Positions 15,301 to 22,082 of a stretch of DNA of 22,082 bases are shown piece after piece. Below the pieces are notes generated by a model. That model ran no database searches. It was not told the origin of the DNA and saw nothing but the letters and a program-made list of their open reading frames with translations. The position numbers and the translations under genes are program-made. How positions within the stretch are numbered: position 1 is the first letter of the stretch; every line of letters begins with the position of its first letter. Source of the stretch: Bacillota bacterium (GTDB lineage: Bacteria > Bacillota > Clostridia > Tissierellales > Sedimentibacteraceae); NCBI GenBank assembly GCA_023453025.1, contig JAEXUD010000001.1, positions 1 through 22,082 of the forward strand, given 5' to 3'.

Positions 15301-16667
15301 GAGATAAAAACGGAATTGTTCACAAGCCCATAGAAGACAATTCTGAAGGGGTTATATTTACAAAGGAAATGAAAAAGAAACATACAATTCTGGTACCGCA
15401 AATGTCTCCAATACACTTCCAGTTTATTGAGACAGCATCAAAAATGAGCGGCTATAATGTGGTTGTTCTGCCTGCAGTTGATAAGCATGCCGTTGATGTG
15501 GGGCTTAAAGTTGTAAACAATGACGCATGCTATCCTTCCATAGTTGTTGTTGGGCAGCTTATAAATGCATTGGAATCAGGCAAATATGATTTAGATAATG
15601 TGTCCTTGATGATATCACAGACAGGCGGCGGATGCCGTGCAACCAACTATATCGGATTTATAAGGAAAGCATTGAAGGATTCCGGTTATGGAAACATCCC
15701 TGTAATATCATTCAATATGGTTGGTCTTGAAAAGCAGCCCGGTTTTAAATTAACAGCACCTTTTATTAACAGATTAATTATGGGCATAGTTATGGGAGAC
15801 ACCTTGATGCGTGCAACCTATAGAACACGACCATATGAAAAAATTAAAAACTCAGTAAATGAACTGTATAAGAAATGGGTCCAAAAATGCCATGGTGTGA
15901 TAAAGTCAGGAAATTTCCTGGAATATAAAAGAATAATAAAAAATATAGTCAATGACTTTGACAATATTGAACTTGATGAAAGCATACAAAAACCTAGGGT
16001 TGGAATTGTAGGTGAAATTCTTGTTAAATTCCATCCAAATGCAAATAATGATGTATTCTCCTTATTGGAGGAAGAAGGTGCAGAGGTTATTGTACCTGAC
16101 TTATTGGATTTCTTCTCATATACTTCAATTAATGGGGTTATTAAATACGACGAACTGCTTATTGACTCTAAGAAAACAAAACTGGTTAATAATATGGCAG
16201 TTAAAGCGATAAACTTGTATAAAAAGCCAAGTGTTGATGCATTTAAAAGCTCAAAACGATTTACTGTTCCTGCAAATATTATGGAGCTTGCCCATAAAGC
16301 AAAAAAATTCCTGTCATTAGCAAATCAGTCAGGAGAAGGATGGTTCCTGACAGGAGAAATGGTTGAGCTATTAGACTCGGGTGTTAATAATATATTATGC
16401 TTACAACCCTTTGCATGCCTTCCAAACCACATAACAGGCAAAGGCATGATTAAAAAACTAAAGGATGCATATCCAATGTCCAACATAGTTCCAATTGACT
16501 ATGATGCAGGCATAAGTGAAGTAAATCAAATAAACAGGATTAAGCTGATGCTGACTAATGCTGTTCGAAACATGAAAATAAATGACAAAAAACCTTTAGG
16601 TCTAAAAGATATTGAAGATAAACTCTCAAGCTTTAACTTTGGAAATATAAAAGAACAAGAAATATGA
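12345..16667 (+). CDS. Composite 2-hydroxyacyl-CoA dehydratase activase/dehydratase-like protein
   Basis: A 1440-residue protein joining two BcrAD/BadFG-type ATPase domains to a DUF2229 and HgdB-like C-terminal half. ATPase 1 (about 4-260) has GLDIGSTTVK and the Fe-S cysteines C124 (CAGGTGAFID) and C163 (RCGVFAKSD). ATPase 2 (about 322-580) has GIDAGSTTTK with C446 (ACSSGCGSFIE) and C485 (RCTVFMNSK). In the activase HgdC, the matching cysteines bridge a [4Fe-4S] cluster across a dimer and drive ATP-dependent low-potential electron transfer. A further cluster, C607, C610, C614 and C633, could bind metal. The C-terminal half contains ISQTGGGCRATNY and other dehydratase-subunit-like segments. 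Such fused proteins are common in strict anaerobes, but their substrate is unknown. The ATG with GGAGG five bases upstream is preferred over one six codons earlier that precedes that site. No dehydratase or CoA-transferase genes adjoin it. Confidence 0.9.
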   Translation: MNNYLVGLDIGSTTVKIAVIDSTGNLIHKQYKRHYSDIRNTVIEIIKNSTDKLKDSYIKISITGSGAIDVSKYLGINFIQEVAASTRAIEKYIPKTDVVIELGGEDAKITYLSGNLEQRMNGSCAGGTGAFIDQMSVLMKTDADGLNELSKKHTTIYPIASRCGVFAKSDVQPLLNEGARQEDIAASIFQAVVNQTISGLAQGRPIKGNVAFLGGPLFFLSELRERFKETLNLNNENSICPEDANYYVAIGAALLSVDYQEISFSEFYKKIERTMENSNIEYRKKDLDPLFENKEQYNSFLERHSQHKAKQKNIEEYDGTAFLGIDAGSTTTKLVLITENGEILHSYYASNAGNPLNSAVKAVKELYRKIHRNIKIAYTAVTGYGEHLIKAALNVDEGEIETVTHYKAADHFLNGVDFIIDIGGQDMKSMIIKNGVIDSIMLNEACSSGCGSFIETFANSLDMTVQEFADAAIFSKHPVDLGTRCTVFMNSKVKQAQREGATLSDISAGISYSVIKNALFKVIRLRSLDSIGEKIVVQGGTFYNNSVLRAFELITGKEVVRPDIAGIMGAFGAALVARSKYSKSKISSFVKEKDLEKFAFNTSMERCGQCTNNCLLTINKFSDGRYFVSGNRCERGTEKYIHTEKKESLPNLYKYKYKRVFNYKPLAVNEAKRGLIGMPRALNMYEDYPFWFTFFTELGYRVVLSGVSSKKIYELGMGTIPSESVCYPGKITHGHIIDLINKKVPKIFYPCISYNIKEDMNAGNHFNCPVVVSYPESIQANIDLGSIKLYKPFLNLNNKEMLTEKLYREIGLEEGLTYEEISKAVNKAYNELYTYKQDIKNEGTRAIEYIRKNNKKGIVLSGRPYHIDPEINHGIPEMIEGYGLVVLSEDSLENEYKIERPLRVIDQWTYHTRLYAAATYVSNTDYLELIQLNSFGCGLDAVTTDQVSEILQKNNKIYTVIKIDEITNLGAIRIRIRSLLASMYERDKNGIVHKPIEDNSEGVIFTKEMKKKHTILVPQMSPIHFQFIETASKMSGYNVVVLPAVDKHAVDVGLKVVNNDACYPSIVVVGQLINALESGKYDLDNVSLMISQTGGGCRATNYIGFIRKALKDSGYGNIPVISFNMVGLEKQPGFKLTAPFINRLIMGIVMGDTLMRATYRTRPYEKIKNSVNELYKKWVQKCHGVIKSGNFLEYKRIIKNIVNDFDNIELDESIQKPRVGIVGEILVKFHPNANNDVFSLLEEEGAEVIVPDLLDFFSYTSINGVIKYDELLIDSKKTKLVNNMAVKAINLYKKPSVDAFKSSKRFTVPANIMELAHKAKKFLSLANQSGEGWFLTGEMVELLDSGVNNILCLQPFACLPNHITGKGMIKKLKDAYPMSNIVPIDYDAGISEVNQINRIKLMLTNAVRNMKINDKKPLGLKDIEDKLSSFNFGNIKEQEI

Positions 16668-16682
16668 GGATTATTAATTTGT

Positions 16683-16726
16683 AACCAATACAAAAAAGCA
16701 TCCAAGGATGCTTTTTTGTATTGGTT
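16683..16726. terminator. Shared bidirectional terminator between the activase-type gene and rocD
   Basis: Perfect 21-base inverted repeat (arms start AACCAATACAAAAAAGCATC) with a 2-base spacer and T runs in both directions inside the arms. It terminates the plus-strand gene ending at 16667 and the minus-strand rocD, whose TAA stop overlaps its edge. Confidence 0.9.
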
Positions 16727-17918
16727 ATAAAGTTAAAGCTCTTTTAATTCTGGAGCATGCTTCATCCAGCTGTTCATAAGTTACTACTATCGGAGGAGCA
16801 AATCTGATTGTTTTTTCATGAGTTTCCTTAGCAAGTACACCATTAATAATTAATTTCTTGACATAATTCTCTGAATTCTCCTTGAATTCAACTCCTATTA
16901 AAAGGCCCTTTCCTCTTATATCGACAATATCGCTATTTTCAATTTCTTTTAATTTATTGATGAAATATCTTCCCTTTTCTTCAGCCTGTTTTGGATAATT
17001 GTCTCTTACCATAATTTCCATGGCTTTTATAGAAACTGCCGCTCCTAACGGATTGCCGCCAAATGTGGAGCCATGAGAACCCGGCTCAAACACCTCGAGA
17101 ATATCCTTGTCGGCAGCTATTGCAGAAACAGCAATTATGCCGCCTCCCAATGCCTTGCCTAACACATAAATGTCGGGAACAATATTCTCATACTCACAGG
17201 CGAACATTCTGCCGGTTCTTGCAAAGCCTGTCTGAACCTCATCTGCAATAAACAGTACATTGTTCTCCTTACATACATTATATGCTTCTTTAAGGAACCC
17301 TTCCGGCGGAATAATTATGCCTGCTTCACCCTGAATAGGTTCAACCAGAAATGCAACTGTATTTTCAGTTATGGAATCTTTTAGCTGTTCTATATTTCCA
17401 TACTCAATTACCTTAAATCCCGGCGTGAACGGGCCATATCCTTTTTTGGCATCAATATCTGTGCTCATAGTAACTATTGTAATCGTTCTGCCATGAAAGT
17501 TATTGGCACACACTATTATTTCCTGTTTCCCGTCTTCTATGCCTTTAACATAATTACCCCATCTTCTGGCTGTTTTTAATGCGGTTTCTACAGCTTCTGC
17601 TCCAGTATTCATAGGCAGCACCATATCCTTGCCTGTCAGCTTGCACAGTTTTTCCATCCATTCTCCTAAGATGCTGTTATAAAATGCTCTGGACGTGAGA
17701 GTAACCATATCTAACTGGTCCTTGGCAGCTTGTACAAGTTCAGGATGTCTGTGACCAAAATTTAATGCTGAATAAGCACTTAACATATCATAGAATTCTT
17801 CACCCTCAGGATTTGTAACTATTATACCTTCCGCTCTATCTATTACTACTTCCTTCGGATGGTAGTTGTGAGCTCCGTACTTTTCGGTTTTTTGCATTAC
17901 TTTTCTAGAAAGTTGCAT
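16725..17918 (-). CDS. rocD: Ornithine aminotransferase
   Basis: A 397-residue class III PLP aminotransferase of the ornithine--oxo-acid type, converting ornithine and 2-oxoglutarate to glutamate-5-semialdehyde and glutamate. Key parts are the substrate region EKYGAHNYHP (12-21), NTGAEAVETALK (104-115), FHGRT (141-145), the PLP-nitrogen aspartate in ADEVQTGFARTG (D226), the Schiff-base lysine K255 in VLGKALGGG and GSHGSTFGGNPL near residue 285. Length and motifs fit RocD better than acetylornithine aminotransferase, and the arc genes next door produce ornithine, which supports the assignment. The start is the ATG with AAGGAGG eight bases upstream; a 32-codon extension would cross the promoter. 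It has its own promoter and a palindrome in its leader, and it is separated from arcC by a terminator. Confidence 0.95.
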   Translation of the reverse strand: MQLSRKVMQKTEKYGAHNYHPKEVVIDRAEGIIVTNPEGEEFYDMLSAYSALNFGHRHPELVQAAKDQLDMVTLTSRAFYNSILGEWMEKLCKLTGKDMVLPMNTGAEAVETALKTARRWGNYVKGIEDGKQEIIVCANNFHGRTITIVTMSTDIDAKKGYGPFTPGFKVIEYGNIEQLKDSITENTVAFLVEPIQGEAGIIIPPEGFLKEAYNVCKENNVLFIADEVQTGFARTGRMFACEYENIVPDIYVLGKALGGGIIAVSAIAADKDILEVFEPGSHGSTFGGNPLGAAVSIKAMEIMVRDNYPKQAEEKGRYFINKLKEIENSDIVDIRGKGLLIGVEFKENSENYVKKLIINGVLAKETHEKTIRFAPPIVVTYEQLDEACSRIKRALTL

Positions 17919-17951
17919 TTTATTGTCCTCCTTAAATAATTTATTACCTGC

Positions 17952-17964
17952 TGCAACGGTTGCA
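17952..17964. promoter_or_regulatory. Palindromic operator candidate in the rocD leader
   Basis: TGCAACGGTTGCA, arms of six bases around one central base, about 15-27 bases downstream of the predicted rocD transcription start. The form suits a LacI- or GntR-type repressor; no such gene lies in the window. Confidence 0.5.
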
Positions 17965-17985
17965 TTTTTGAATTTTATAAGGAGT

Positions 17986-18014
17986 ATTATATCTATATTC
18001 AACAATATAGTCAA
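17986..18014 (-). promoter_or_regulatory. Promoter of rocD
   Basis: TTGACT and TATAAT with a 17-base spacer on the minus strand, giving a leader of about 60 bases. The rest of the gap, 18015-18200, is AT-rich; I see no sigma-54 element or small gene there. Confidence 0.8.
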
Positions 18015-18200
18015 GCTTTATTTTAGCAAACTAATCTTTCATTTCGTAATTTCAACAATTTAATTAAATATTTTCATGTTTTATTCAAATTTATTATGAT
18101 TAATTATTAAAATTTTTTAATCGATAGGTTTATGTATTTTCATAGTATTTTGCATCTATGTTTTGAAATATTGCAAATTTTATACATGGACACCTACACA

Positions 18201-18232
18201 AAAAATGCAGTCAATTAATTGACTGCATTTTT
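18201..18232 (-). terminator. Terminator of the arc operon after arcC
   Basis: Perfect 32-base palindrome (arms AAAAATGCAGTCAATT), with T runs on both strands, a few bases after the arcC stop. It separates arcC from rocD. Confidence 0.88.
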
Positions 18233-18235
18233 GTT

Positions 18236-19189
18236 CTAATTATCGTTCCTTATCAAAGTACCTGTTAAACCATTCAGCGCATCCATGGACTTATATAAAG
18301 ATGTAATTATTGCTTTTCTGTTAGGATGGTCTTTAATAAATTTAACAGCTGCCATAACCTTAGGGAGCATACTGCCTGGTGCAAAATGTCCTTCTTCCAT
18401 ATATTTTTCGGCTTCAGCCGCTGTCATGAAAGATAAATCCTGTTGATTTGGTTTTTTAAAATTAATTGATACCTTTTCCACTTCGGTCAAAATCATAAGA
18501 ACATCTGCATCAATGTCTTCTGCCAGCTTTTCTGCAGCTAAATCCTTATCGATAACAGCTGCAATTCCTTCAACCGAACCATCGTTATTTTCAATTACAG
18601 GAACTCCCCCTCCGCCGCATGCTATAGCAATAGTAGAATCCCACAATCTTTTTATTGTGTCAACCTCAATTATTCTTTCAGGTATTGGCGACGGAACAAC
18701 CCTTCTCCATCCTCTTCCTGCGTCTTCCTTCATAATGAAGCCTTTTTCCTCAGCAATTTTTTTTGCTTCTTCTTCTGTATAAAATAGACCTATTGGTTTT
18801 GTAGGATTGTTAAAAGCTGGGTCATTCGGGTTGACTACAACCTGTGTTACCACAGTTACCACAGGAAGTATTCTGTTTCTTTTAGCCAAAGCATATTTTA
18901 AGCCCTGCTGGATGTGATAACCTATATATCCCTGAGTCATGGCTCCGCACACATCAAACGGCATTGGCGGTGTTACTTCCTTTGCTGTTTCGGATGCCAA
19001 AAGCAATCTTCCTACCTGTGGTCCATTTCCGTGTACTATGGCTATCTCATATCCTGCGCAGCTTATTTCTGCAAGATATTCACAAGTCTTTTTAACAACC
19101 TCCAATTGAGCCTCTGCAGTTGATGGCAGACTCTTGTCCTCTAAAGCATTTCCTCCTAATGCTATAACAACCTTAATTATTTTTTCCAT
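18236..19189 (-). CDS. arcC: Carbamate kinase
   Basis: A 317-residue carbamate kinase, the last step of the arginine deiminase pathway: carbamoyl phosphate + ADP gives ATP, CO2 and ammonia. Amino-acid-kinase-fold motifs are ALGGNAL (10-16), HGNGPQVG (53-60), IACGGGGVPV and the inserted subdomain containing MKEDAGRGWRRVVPSP, all typical of the enzyme. Length is normal. The ATG follows a GAGAGGT site. It lies 33 bases after arcB on the same strand, with no terminator or clear promoter between, so the two are probably cotranscribed. This is the ATP-yielding step of arginine fermentation. Confidence 0.98.
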   Translation of the reverse strand: MEKIIKVVIALGGNALEDKSLPSTAEAQLEVVKKTCEYLAEISCAGYEIAIVHGNGPQVGRLLLASETAKEVTPPMPFDVCGAMTQGYIGYHIQQGLKYALAKRNRILPVVTVVTQVVVNPNDPAFNNPTKPIGLFYTEEEAKKIAEEKGFIMKEDAGRGWRRVVPSPIPERIIEVDTIKRLWDSTIAIACGGGGVPVIENNDGSVEGIAAVIDKDLAAEKLAEDIDADVLMILTEVEKVSINFKKPNQQDLSFMTAAEAEKYMEEGHFAPGSMLPKVMAAVKFIKDHPNRKAIITSLYKSMDALNGLTGTLIRNDN

Positions 19190-19222
19190 GAATACCTCTC
19201 TTAAATTTTTAGCCCATATTTT

Positions 19223-20218
19223 TTAAGCTATGGTAGCTACTATAACGGCTTTAATAGTATGCAGTCTGTTTTCTGCCTCATCGAAAACAACGGAATGTCT
19301 GCTTCTGAAAACCTCATCGGTTACTTCTCTTATATCATAACCAAGTTCTTTTTGTTCCTTAGCCATCTTTGTTTCAAAATCATGAAAAGAAGGCAAGCAA
19401 TGCATGAATATTACATCATCATTATCCGTTGCTTTGAGCAAATCCATTGTTACTTTATATGGTGTAAGCATTTTTACCCTTTCAGGTATCTGGGCTTCTT
19501 CTCCCATTGATGCCCAAATATCAGTGTAAATTACATCTGCACCCTTCAAGCATTCAGGGTTGTCGGATATTTCTATACTTCCTCCTGTAAAAGCCGCAAC
19601 CTTATACACCTTGTTAAGTACTTCCTGATCTAATTGCTTGCTAAGTTCCTTAGGGCCATAAGCCACATAATTCATGCCCATTTTAGCACAGCCATACATC
19701 CATGCATAGCTCATATTGTTTCTGATATCCCCTGCAAATATAACCTTAACCTTATTCAACGGTTTTGCAATATGTTCTTCTATAGTAAGCAAGTCAGCCA
19801 ATATCTGAGTTGGATGGTCAATATCCGTTAAGCCGTTCCACACAGGAACTCCTGAATATTTAGCCAAAGCCTCAACAGCTTCCTGCTTATATCCTCTGTA
19901 TTCAATTCCGTCAAAGAACCTGCCAAGAACCTTAGCTGTATCCTCTAATGACTCTTTTTTACCCATTTGTGAGCTTCCTGAATCCAAAAATGTTACATGA
20001 GCACCCTCGTCCAATGCTGCTACCTCAAAAGCACATCTGGTTCTCGTAGAAGTTTTTTCAAATAATAGCACAATATTTTTTCCCTTTAGTAAATAATTAG
20101 AATCTCCAGAACGTTTCTTTGCTTTTAAGTCGTGTGCCAAATCTAACAAATATCTTATTTCTTCAGTTGTAAAATCCATCAGTGTTAATAAACTTCTTCC
20201 TTTTAAATTAACAGCCAT
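19223..20218 (-). CDS. arcB: Ornithine carbamoyltransferase, catabolic
   Basis: A 331-residue ornithine carbamoyltransferase. Carbamoyl-phosphate binding is seen in STRTR (57-61), with DHPTQILAD (134-142), the ornithine loop DIWASMG (233-239) and HCLP (273-276) in the expected places. The chemistry is reversible; the position between arcA and arcC indicates the catabolic direction, citrulline + phosphate to ornithine + carbamoyl phosphate, although an anabolic argF could look the same. GGAGG lies six bases upstream of the ATG. A promoter with an overlapping 22-base palindrome sits in the 100-base gap after arcA, so arcBC can be expressed apart from arcA. Confidence 0.96.
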   Translation of the reverse strand: MAVNLKGRSLLTLMDFTTEEIRYLLDLAHDLKAKKRSGDSNYLLKGKNIVLLFEKTSTRTRCAFEVAALDEGAHVTFLDSGSSQMGKKESLEDTAKVLGRFFDGIEYRGYKQEAVEALAKYSGVPVWNGLTDIDHPTQILADLLTIEEHIAKPLNKVKVIFAGDIRNNMSYAWMYGCAKMGMNYVAYGPKELSKQLDQEVLNKVYKVAAFTGGSIEISDNPECLKGADVIYTDIWASMGEEAQIPERVKMLTPYKVTMDLLKATDNDDVIFMHCLPSFHDFETKMAKEQKELGYDIREVTDEVFRSRHSVVFDEAENRLHTIKAVIVATIA

Positions 20219-20248
20219 AAAAAACCTCCATGATTAAATATTAATTTT

Positions 20249-20270
20249 TTAGTATATTTAAATATACTAA
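20249..20270. promoter_or_regulatory. Palindromic operator candidate before arcB
   Basis: Perfect 22-base palindrome with arms TTAGTATATTT, overlapping the -10 element of the arcB promoter. There is no T run on either side, so it is not a terminator. Confidence 0.55.
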
Positions 20271-20292
20271 CACAAAATTTATGGACATGCAA
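20264..20292 (-). promoter_or_regulatory. Candidate promoter of arcBC
   Basis: TTGCAT and TAGTAT with a 17-base spacer on the minus strand, in the gap between arcA and arcB. It leaves about 40 bases to the arcB start. Confidence 0.5.
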
Positions 20293-20318
20293 TAATTATT
20301 ATAAGCTTTTTGTTATAT

Positions 20319-21542
20319 TTATAAGTTTTCTCTTATTAGAGGCATGCTCATACATCTGGGACCGCCTCTGCCTCGTGATAATTCAGAGCTAGGCATTATA
20401 TATGTTTTTATACCCTTTTGTTGCAATATTTCATTAGTAACATAATTTCTTGAATAAACTATAACCTCTCCAGGAGCAATGCATAAAGTATTGGAGCCAT
20501 CGTTCCATTGCTCTCTTGCCGAATCTATACTGCTGTTACCGCCGCACTTGATTAATTCAATTTCATCAAGGCCTAATGCTGATTTCAGGATATCTTCCAA
20601 ACGGCCTTTGCCTTCAGTGATTTTAATATTATCTCCAGTGTCTTTTTCGAGTACATATACAGTCATATCTGTTTTAATATTTGGATGAATTGTAAATTTA
20701 TCATAATCAACCATTGTAAACACTGTATCTAAGTGCATAAATGCTCTTATTTTAGGAATGTCTATTGCCAATATTTTTTTAAAAGCACTTTCTTCAGTTA
20801 AAAGTAGCTTTGCAAATTTTTCAATAGCATTTGGATTAGTTCTTTGTGAAATTCCTACAGCAACAGTTTCTTCATTAAGTATTAAAATATCTCCGCCTTC
20901 TAATGGATACTTCTCTGTTCTGTCATAATACAGCTTGGTTTCCTTGTATTCCGGGTTACAGTTAAAAATATACTTGGCAAATATTGTTTCCCTGTTTCTT
21001 GTTATAGTAGACATTTTATGAATTGAAACACCTTTGCCTATAGCTGCGAACGGGTCTCTCGTAAAGTAAAGGTTAGGCATAGGGTCAATTATAAATGGAT
21101 ATTGATTGCTTAAAAAATCAGCCAGCCTTGGACCTCTGTAATCATTAATTTCTGACTTTCTGATGCCCTCCATCATTTTACATACCATTTCCTTATTACT
21201 TTTGAACGATAAAAAATACTCTCTTAATATTCCCGATTCTCTATTTTCTTTTATACCAGCTTCTTCAATATACTCGTTTATGAACTGATTTTTTATTTCT
21301 TCATTACAAAGAGAGTCGGCAACTAAGTCCTCCAGATACAAAACCTCTATACCTCTTTGTTTGAAAATATCTGCGAATGCATCGTGCTCCTCCTGTGCAA
21401 TTTTCAGGTATGGAATATCATCAAAAAGGAGCCTTTCCAGATATTCAGGCATTAGGTTTTCTAATTCCTTTCCTGGTCTGTGGAGTAATACCTTTTTTAG
21501 TTTGCCAATTTCAGAGTATACTCTTATAGCTGAATTACTCAA
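20319..21542 (-). CDS. arcA: Arginine deiminase
   Basis: A 407-residue arginine deiminase, hydrolysing arginine to citrulline and ammonia in the first step of the pathway. Family motifs are SEIGKLKKVLLHRPG near the N-terminus, NLYFTRDPFAAIG, EGGDILIL, HLDTVFTM and the C-terminal GGPRCMSMPL with the nucleophilic cysteine C397. The start is set at TTG (21540-21542): an AAGGTGGTGAT sequence, one base from an ideal ribosome binding site, ends a few bases upstream, and the two GTG codons that could extend the frame to 21554 lie within that site. The resulting N-terminus fits known arginine deiminases. arcB and arcC follow. No arginine/ornithine antiporter (arcD) is present in the window. Confidence 0.97.
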   Translation of the reverse strand: MSNSAIRVYSEIGKLKKVLLHRPGKELENLMPEYLERLLFDDIPYLKIAQEEHDAFADIFKQRGIEVLYLEDLVADSLCNEEIKNQFINEYIEEAGIKENRESGILREYFLSFKSNKEMVCKMMEGIRKSEINDYRGPRLADFLSNQYPFIIDPMPNLYFTRDPFAAIGKGVSIHKMSTITRNRETIFAKYIFNCNPEYKETKLYYDRTEKYPLEGGDILILNEETVAVGISQRTNPNAIEKFAKLLLTEESAFKKILAIDIPKIRAFMHLDTVFTMVDYDKFTIHPNIKTDMTVYVLEKDTGDNIKITEGKGRLEDILKSALGLDEIELIKCGGNSSIDSAREQWNDGSNTLCIAPGEVIVYSRNYVTNEILQQKGIKTYIMPSSELSRGRGGPRCMSMPLIRENL

Positions 21543-21582
21543 TCTTATCACCACCTTAATTTTTTATTTCATGATAACGATT

Positions 21583-21604
21583 GTATGAGACTATAGTGTC
21601 ATAC
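21583..21604. promoter_or_regulatory. Operator-like palindrome in the arcA leader
   Basis: GTATGA-n-ACTATAGT-n-TCATAC, 22 bases with one mismatched pair. Its right half, AGTGTCATAC, recurs as AGTATCATAC at 21627-21636, exactly 32 bases away (three helical turns), overlapping the predicted transcription start. Confidence 0.5.
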
Positions 21605-21636
21605 CTTTGTTGAAATAATTTTTAATAGTATCATAC

Positions 21637-21665
21637 ATTATAAATGTACAAACAAGTGGAGTTAA
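21637..21665 (-). promoter_or_regulatory. Proximal candidate promoter of arcA
   Basis: TTAACT and TATAAT with a 17-base spacer on the minus strand. Transcription would begin near 21630, within the operator-like half-site. Confidence 0.55.
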
Positions 21666-21728
21666 TTAGTAGACTAGATTCCTAACCTTTAGTAATAAGC
21701 AATGATGAAAAAAGTTGGTTGGTAAGTA

Positions 21729-21797
21729 AGTCGTATCTCCATATTTGAACGACTAATATGCCAGAACTAAATTTACGAGTTTAGACTTTCGTAAATT
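21729..21797 (-). promoter_or_regulatory. Two stem-loops upstream of arcA
   Basis: AATTTACGA/TCGTAAATT (21770-21797) and AGTCGT/ACGACT (21729-21754) form two perfect stems downstream of the distal promoter. Neither is followed by a T run. They could belong to a structured leader or a small transcript. Nothing protein-coding is evident in the gap 21543-21957. Confidence 0.35.
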
Positions 21798-21826
21798 ATT
21801 GATGTGATAATAATTTCTATACATAT

Positions 21827-21855
21827 ATTTTATAAATATTTTTATTGTTTGTCAA
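21827..21855 (-). promoter_or_regulatory. Distal promoter between the 5S rRNA and arcA
   Basis: TTGACA and TAAAAT with a 17-base spacer on the minus strand, about 285 bases upstream of the arcA start. It could give a long arcA leader or a separate short RNA. Confidence 0.55.
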
Positions 21856-21922
21856 GTAATTTTAAATATTTATAAGTATTATTTATATTTATACATATTG
21901 CTGTTAGAATATATCAAAAAAC

Positions 21923-21956
21923 AAAAAACCAGCTGATTTAAATCAGCTGGTTTTTT
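21923..21956 (-). terminator. Terminator of the rRNA operon
   Basis: Perfect 34-base palindrome (arms AAAAAACCAGCTGATTT) directly adjoining the 3' end of 5S rRNA, with T runs on both strands. Confidence 0.9.
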
Positions 21957-22073
21957 ACCCGGCGACGTCCTACTTTTCCAGGCAGTTTCCCGCCAAGTAT
22001 CATCAGCGCTGGAGAGCTTAACTTCTGTGTTCGGGATGGGAACAGGTGTGTCCTCTTCGCTATAGTCACCGGA
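21957..22073 (-). rRNA. rrf: 5S ribosomal RNA
   Basis: About 117 bases on the minus strand. The conserved stretches CCCATCCCGAACAC and GAAGTTAAGC, and the closing helix between CCGGTGAC at the 5' end and GTCGCCGG at the 3' end, identify it as a complete 5S rRNA. A terminator follows at once, so this is the end of an rRNA operon whose 16S and 23S genes would lie beyond the right edge. Ends are accurate to a few bases. Confidence 0.96.
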
Positions 22074-22082
22074 TTATGAAAT

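Noticed and set aside
17919..18014. 32-codon N-terminal extension of rocD
   Set aside because: It crosses the rocD promoter, leader palindrome and AAGGAGG site, and homologues start at the shorter form.
18015..18200. Sigma-54 promoter or ArgR boxes upstream of rocD
   Set aside because: No TGGCAC-N5-TTGC element and no clear pair of ArgR boxes were found; a sigma-A promoter explains expression.

Overview
The window reads as chromosomal DNA of a low-GC, AT-rich, anaerobic Firmicute of the Clostridia/Tissierellia type. This is inferred from strong AGGAGG ribosome binding sites, use of TTG and GTG starts, a large 2-hydroxyacyl-CoA dehydratase activase-type protein, an arginine deiminase pathway and a Fur-boxed feo operon. 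The exact genus cannot be fixed from the sequence alone; a Sedimentibacter-like organism is a guess. Nearly every gene has a recognisable family. There is no IS element, CRISPR array or tRNA, and only a small phage-like lysis pair.

Left part (1-4200): a small lipoprotein, a family 4 Fe-S uracil-DNA glycosylase, a phage-type holin-like/M23 endolysin pair with overlapping stop and start codons, msrA, a UvrC-like GIY-YIG protein that lacks the second nuclease half, and a small thioredoxin. Several of these act in repair or redox stress.

Sulfur region (4330-7280): an ArsR-family repressor with its own promoter and operator-like palindrome sits 12 bases upstream of an 841-residue protein that strings together CoA-disulfide reductase, rhodanese, TusA and DsrE-like domains. 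The pair looks like a self-regulated persulfide or sulfane-sulfur handling unit.

Centre (7300-11900, all minus strand): an unknown protein with an internal duplication, then the ferrous iron operon feoA-feoB plus a 51-residue Cys-rich membrane protein. The operon is driven by a consensus promoter with a 17/19 Fur box. A PII-like protein and a UPF0173 metallo-hydrolase follow upstream. Hairpin repeats with a shared loop lie on both sides of the feo operon, each just past a terminator.

Right part (12345-22082): a 1440-residue composite activase/dehydratase-like protein on the plus strand, facing a minus-strand arginine-catabolism block. That block is rocD with its own promoter and palindrome, then the arc genes in the order arcA-arcB-arcC (reading right to left), with promoters and palindromic operator candidates before arcA and arcB. 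Together these convert arginine to citrulline, ornithine, carbamoyl phosphate and ATP, and ornithine to glutamate semialdehyde. The arc block lies directly downstream of the end of an rRNA operon, seen as a minus-strand 5S rRNA with its terminator.
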